From Thiobacillus sp. (GTDB lineage Bacteria; Pseudomonadota; Gammaproteobacteria; Burkholderiales; Thiobacillaceae), in the NCBI GenBank assembly GCA_011391285.1, contig JAABQU010000032.1, forward strand, positions 1-6,218: DNA of 6,218 bases, written 5' to 3'. Made by a program: the position numbers and the translations under genes. This document shows, in pieces, positions 5,351 to 6,218 of the stretch (its first letter is position 1; every line of letters begins with the position of its first letter). The notes beneath the pieces were generated by a model, which saw nothing but the letters and a program-made list of their open reading frames with translations, did not search any database and was not told the DNA's origin.

Positions 5351-5997
5351 GCTTGACCGCAGTGATCGTCCGACTTCTGGGTGTGATGGCGCGAACGGCG
5401 CATGGCTCGCGTGCGCCGCAAATATTGCTGCAACTCCTTCTTCAAGACGCCACGAGCTTGAATGAAGAGGCTGCGATAGATCGTCTCGTGTGACACCTGA
5501 TTGTTCTCGTCGTCCGGGTAAGCGCACTTTAGCCAACCCGCAATCTGCTCCGGTGACCACAGACATTGGAGCTTCGCTGCCACGATGCGCGCCAAGGTGT
5601 GGTTCTCAGCCAGTTTACAGATCTTGGGGCGACGTGCTCGATCCCAAGCTGCCTGGTCGGCCTGGTTTGCCCGATAGCAACTCTGCCCGCCGTTACGCAG
5701 GATCTCCCGACTGATAGTAGATGGCGCTCGCTCAAGGAGAGTGGCTATCGAACGGATCGAGTGACCGGATGCTAAAGCACGCGATATCTCTTCTCGTTCA
5801 GCCAAAGTTAGCGCTAATCTCGACCGGTGTCGTTGGGCCGGTTGTATCCCGCCTGTCTCTGCCAGAATGCGTTCTACCGATGAGTGGTTTCGATCAAACA
5901 ATTGGGCGATCTGCTGGAGAGAGTCACCTTTCCGCCAGCGCTCCCACATCAGCGCTTTCTGGCTTTCCGTGTAATAGATCCGAGGTCTTCGTTTCAT
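5347..5997 (-). pseudogene. IS30-family transposase, N-terminal fragment lacking the catalytic domain
   Basis: IS30 transposases are DDE recombinases of roughly 340-390 residues. This frame gives 216 residues. Two helix-turn-helix segments are present: about 8-45 (YYTESQKALMWERWRKGDS and QQIAQLFDRNHSSVERIL) and about 66-100 (LTLAEREEISRALASGHSIR, then SIATLLERAPSTISREI). The conserved linker LWSPEQIAGWLK and VSHETIYRSLFIQARG follows. After RRSRHHTQKSDDH the family sequence should run into ERPAEVEDR and GHWEGDL, which carries the first catalytic Asp; instead it diverges and stops at 5347. All DDE residues are therefore missing. ATG at 5997 is preceded by AAGGAG with ideal spacing. The product cannot transpose, but its DNA-binding half could still be made and bind IS ends. 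Confidence 0.88.
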
Positions 5998-5998
5998 C

Positions 5999-6039
5999 TG
6001 CAACACTCCTTCTGCTTGCGCAGTCTCTAGTGTGTTGCA
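5999..6039 (-). promoter_or_regulatory. Inverted repeat able to enclose the transposase ribosome site
   Basis: TGCAACAC (5999-6006) and GTGTTGCA (6032-6039) are perfect 8-bp inverted repeats separated by 25 nt. In the minus-strand transcript they bracket the AAGGAG ribosome site and end two bases before the ATG. A transcript entering from outside the element would include both arms and could fold to hide the start, a known way for insertion sequences to block translation from read-through mRNA. The folding is inferred from the sequence. Confidence 0.45.
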
Positions 6040-6058
6040 TCCACCGGTTGAATCCGCC
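6032..6058 (-). repeat. IS30-type terminal inverted repeat
   Basis: Read on the minus strand this is GGCGGATTCAACCGGTGGAT followed by GCAACAC. It resembles the known IS30 end, TGTAGATTCAATTGGTCAAC followed by GCAACA, sharing GATTCAA, the GG and GCAACA in the same spacing. It lies 34 nt upstream of the transposase start. The exact outer base (6058 or 6059) cannot be fixed because the partner repeat is lost. Confidence 0.7.
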
Positions 6059-6059
6059 A

Positions 6060-6218
6060 GTGCATAGCGGAGCCAGGTGGAGCAGTATGCCCACGGCGGC
6101 TGTGGCCGATCAAGAGTCATTCGATGCTGCCTTTTAAAATGGACAGAAGGAAGTGTATGTGCCTAATCGAGCTGAATGATCGATCAAATTCGCCCAAGGC
6201 ATCGCCTCAACCGTCACT
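6060..6218. other. Flanking DNA right of the IS30 end, no identified gene
   Basis: No recognisable protein is found here. On the plus strand an open frame begins at ATG 6139, or in frame at ATG 6157, the latter preceded by AAGGAAG with good spacing, and stays open to the window edge (26 codons from 6139). It is too short to assign and may or may not be the start of a real gene. Confidence 0.25.

Larger units (their letters stand above)
5350..6058 (-). mobile_element. Truncated IS30-family insertion sequence (5' end retained)
   Basis: The upstream end of the element is intact: terminal repeat, leader, ribosome site and transposase start. The downstream end is missing: no second copy of the terminal repeat is found between the transposase break and the HigB relic. 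The left boundary is approximate, taken where similarity to IS30 transposases fades. The element now depends on a full-length relative elsewhere for any mobility. Confidence 0.75.

Noticed and set aside
1..6218. tRNA, rRNA, CRISPR array or riboswitch
   Set aside because: No cloverleaf, conserved rRNA stretch, regularly spaced repeats or recognisable aptamer was found by eye on either strand.

Overview
The window is dominated by a nitrogen-fixation accessory operon on the minus strand, read right to left: nifV (homocitrate synthase), cysE/nifP (serine acetyltransferase), a TPR-like protein of unknown function, nifW, nifZ and nifM, followed by an Rrf2-family regulator that runs off the left edge. 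The order nifV-cysE-(orf)-nifW-nifZ-nifM resembles the Azotobacter vinelandii major nif cluster. The high GC content and protein character suggest a diazotrophic beta- or gammaproteobacterium, with Betaproteobacteria favoured by inference only; no taxonomic marker is present.

Region by region: 1-458 is the Rrf2 regulator (partial). 459-603 is a spacer that probably carries its promoter or operator. 604-4812 is six tightly packed genes, with overlaps at nifZ/nifM (8 nt) and nifV/cysE (1 nt) and gaps of 6-38 nt elsewhere, consistent with one transcript. Just upstream of nifV, at 4855-4870, is a near-perfect sigma-54 -24/-12 promoter (TGGCATG-N4-TTGCA). A degenerate NifA-type upstream site lies about 125 nt further up. 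The operon therefore appears to start inside this window. nifU and nifS, which precede nifV in Azotobacter, are not here.

From about 5067 to the right edge the sequence changes character to mobile and degenerate DNA. It contains a HigB-type toxin relic whose middle is deleted (5067-5184), an unassigned stretch (about 5185-5350), and the 5' part of an IS30-family element (5347-6058) that keeps its terminal inverted repeat and the helix-turn-helix half of the transposase but has lost the catalytic domain. The last 160 nt hold nothing recognisable.

How the genes work together: NifV makes homocitrate for FeMo-co. CysE supplies O-acetylserine so that cysteine, the sulfur source for NifS and Fe-S assembly, is plentiful. 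NifW and NifZ act on MoFe-protein P-cluster and maturation steps. NifM is the prolyl isomerase needed for active Fe protein (NifH). The Rrf2 regulator has an Fe-S-type Cys triad and could couple iron-sulfur, redox or NO status to nif expression. The TPR-like protein and the Cys-rich tail of NifW are the least explained parts of the operon.
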